A program made the position numbers and the translations under genes. A stretch of 8,369 nt of DNA from LSUCC0057 sp048549915 (lineage in GTDB: Bacteria; Pseudomonadota; Gammaproteobacteria; Pseudomonadales; Porticoccaceae). Under the pieces are notes generated by a model, which was not told where the DNA came from, did no database searches, and saw only the letters and a program-made list of their open reading frames with translations. Positions 7,262 through 8,369 of the stretch are shown here, piece by piece. Positions within the stretch are counted from its first letter, which is position 1. Each line of letters opens with the position of its first letter. The stretch is taken from the NCBI GenBank assembly GCA_048549915.1, contig JBLYYE010000029.1, positions 1 through 8,369 on the forward strand. The letters are read 5' to 3'.

Positions 7262-8369
7262 GTGCCCACAAAGCTGATCATTGCAAATGTCGACGGAGCA
7301 CTCTTAAATGCTCTGCAACTCCCCAGTGCAGAAATACAGGCTCAGTCTGAGGTCGTTTATTCGGTCGTTGACACGGCAACTGGGCTTCCGCAATCAGATC
7401 TGCAGCTGCAGCGTCTGGGTAACGATCTAATTGTTTCCCAGCAGGGTGTTGAACAGGTCGTTATTGAAGAGTTCTTCTCTGACAGCTACACCGCGTACTT
7501 TGCACCGGATGGCTTGCAAGCACCCCAAACATTCATCGTTAACACCTCTTCAAGCTTGTCCGAAGGAGCAGTGTGGAGCGCCCAACTAACAGAACCAGCA
7601 ATTGCATCAACCACATGGATTGCCGGTGGAGCGCTGCTGGCGGGCGGAATAGCTCTTGCCAATAACGAAAGCTCTTCGTCTGAACCCATACCCGATGCGC
7701 CGACCATCAATCTGAGTGATGATACAGGCGTTAGCGCTAGCGACGGCTTAACCAATAATGGGCGAGTGAGTGTCGATGGTCTAACTGAAGGGTTGCTCTG
7801 GCAGTACAGCACAGACGCTGGCGTAACATGGCAAGAGGGTAGTAATGGTTTTTTTGAGCTGGCAGAGGGCAGCTACGCAATTGACTCGATTCAGGCACGG
7901 CAAGTAAATAATTCTGGCATAGCCGGGGAGCCGACAAGTTTAGGTGCCTTAGTCGTGGACACTACCAATCCCAGCACACTCTCTATCAGTTTAGAGAGCG
8001 ACAGCGGCAGTAGCAGTGACGATCAGATCACCAACGACGGCACTATTAATGTCGCTGGCGTTGAGGATGATGCCACCTGGCAGTACCGCTACACAGGTTT
8101 ACTCAACTGGGCCAACGGCAGTGGCAGCAGTTTCGAGCTACCCGAGGGCGACTACGAAAATGTCCAGATCCGTCAGATCGATGCTGCGGGCAATGAAGGC
8201 AGTTTTGTAGATCTGGGCTCTACGGTTATCGACGCTACCAATCCCAGCACACTCTCTATCAGTTTAGAGAGTGACAGCGGCAGTAGCAGTGACGATCAGA
8301 TCACCAACGACGGCACTATTAATGTCTCTGGTGTTGAAGATGGCGCCACCTGGCAGTATCGCTATGACG
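7262..8369 (+). CDS. N-terminus of a large Ig-like repeat adhesin (BapA/RTX-adhesin type), cut by the window edge
   Basis: An uninterrupted frame from GTG 7262 to the right edge gives 369 residues with no stop. There is no N-terminal signal peptide (MPTKLIIANVDG), as in type I secreted adhesins. Residues about 30-75 resemble the BapA prefix-like module, with GNDLIVSQQGVEQVVIEEFF matching the usual pattern 'DLIVT..dG..v.I.nFF'. A Gly/Ala-rich hydrophobic segment follows at about 118-133 (TWIAGGALLAGGIALANN), then a Ser-rich linker (ESSSSEP). From residue 145 the protein is made of Ig-like repeats with the signature ITNDGTINV-GVEDGATWQYR and IDAAGNEGS. Such proteins are surface adhesins or biofilm matrix proteins and often reach thousands of residues, with secretion signals at the far C-terminus, which is outside this window. 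The upstream glycosyltransferase genes run in the same direction. The family is confident at the level of repeat adhesin; the secretion route is inferred. Confidence 0.87.
   Translation, partial: MPTKLIIANVDGALLNALQLPSAEIQAQSEVVYSVVDTATGLPQSDLQLQRLGNDLIVSQQGVEQVVIEEFFSDSYTAYFAPDGLQAPQTFIVNTSSSLSEGAVWSAQLTEPAIASTTWIAGGALLAGGIALANNESSSSEPIPDAPTINLSDDTGVSASDGLTNNGRVSVDGLTEGLLWQYSTDAGVTWQEGSNGFFELAEGSYAIDSIQARQVNNSGIAGEPTSLGALVVDTTNPSTLSISLESDSGSSSDDQITNDGTINVAGVEDDATWQYRYTGLLNWANGSGSSFELPEGDYENVQIRQIDAAGNEGSFVDLGSTVIDATNPSTLSISLESDSGSSSDDQITNDGTINVSGVEDGATWQYRYD
7694..8369 (+). repeat. Tandem Ig-like repeats of about 91 codons (one divergent, one full, one partial)
   Basis: Three units start at Asp codons 145, 233 and 324 of the adhesin. 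Unit 1 (7694-7957, 88 codons) is divergent: VSASDGLTNNGRVSVDGL. Unit 2 (7958-8230) is 91 codons, a 273-bp period. Unit 3 (8231-8369) is cut by the window. Units 2 and 3 share runs of 37 identical bases (7962-7998 with 8235-8271) and 54 identical bases (8000-8053 with 8273-8326), separated by a single synonymous change. The array probably continues past the edge. Confidence 0.95.

Noticed and set aside
7613..7663. LapG-type cleavage/retention site in the adhesin N-terminus
   Set aside because: The hydrophobic Gly/Ala segment lacks the di-alanine TAAG/PAAG-type motif. The AAG in IDAAGNEG lies inside an Ig repeat, where it is a normal structural motif.
7486..8210. Short open frames on both strands across the adhesin start
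   Set aside because: They overlap a long continuous plus-strand frame with clear repeat periodicity and are explained by it.

Overview
The window looks like chromosomal DNA of a marine-type gammaproteobacterium. The GC content is moderate, the Prc protease is of the proteobacterial type, a small ECF sigma/anti-sigma pair is present, and the window ends in the opening of a giant repeat adhesin typical of that group. The lineage assignment is an inference from gene style, not from a marker gene.

Left block, minus strand (about 1-3132). In transcription order the genes are: a periplasmic carboxy-terminal processing protease (prc/tsp, 3132 to 988); a short 72-nt gap holding a candidate ECF-type promoter and a 13-bp palindrome; an ECF-family sigma factor starting at TTG (915 to 301); and a small one-pass membrane protein (304 off the left edge) that overlaps the sigma gene by ATGA and is probably its anti-sigma partner. 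No terminator is visible between prc and the sigma gene, so the three may share a transcript.

A 163-bp divergent intergenic region (3133-3295) separates this block from the right block. It carries a 7-bp inverted repeat whose prc-proximal arm touches the prc ribosome binding site, and an AT-rich stretch with three TTAGA-type hexamers in front of the right-hand genes.

Right block, plus strand (3296-8369). Two tandem paralogous glycosyltransferases (627 and 621 aa) are coupled by an ATGA overlap. Each has a TPR-like helical N-terminal half and a C-terminal GT41 (SPINDLY/OGT-like) catalytic half. After a 220-bp spacer comes an open reading frame that starts at GTG 7262 and runs off the right edge. 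It encodes the N-terminus of a large surface adhesin: a BapA-like prefix region, a Gly/Ala-rich hydrophobic segment, then Ig-like repeats of about 91 aa that are nearly identical in DNA.

The most interesting reading is that the paired GT41 enzymes modify the neighbouring repeat adhesin in the cytoplasm before export, in the manner of HMW1C/HMW1A but with a duplicated TPR-GT41 pair and a probable type I secreted, Ig-repeat substrate. The gene order and families are seen directly; the enzyme-substrate link is an inference.
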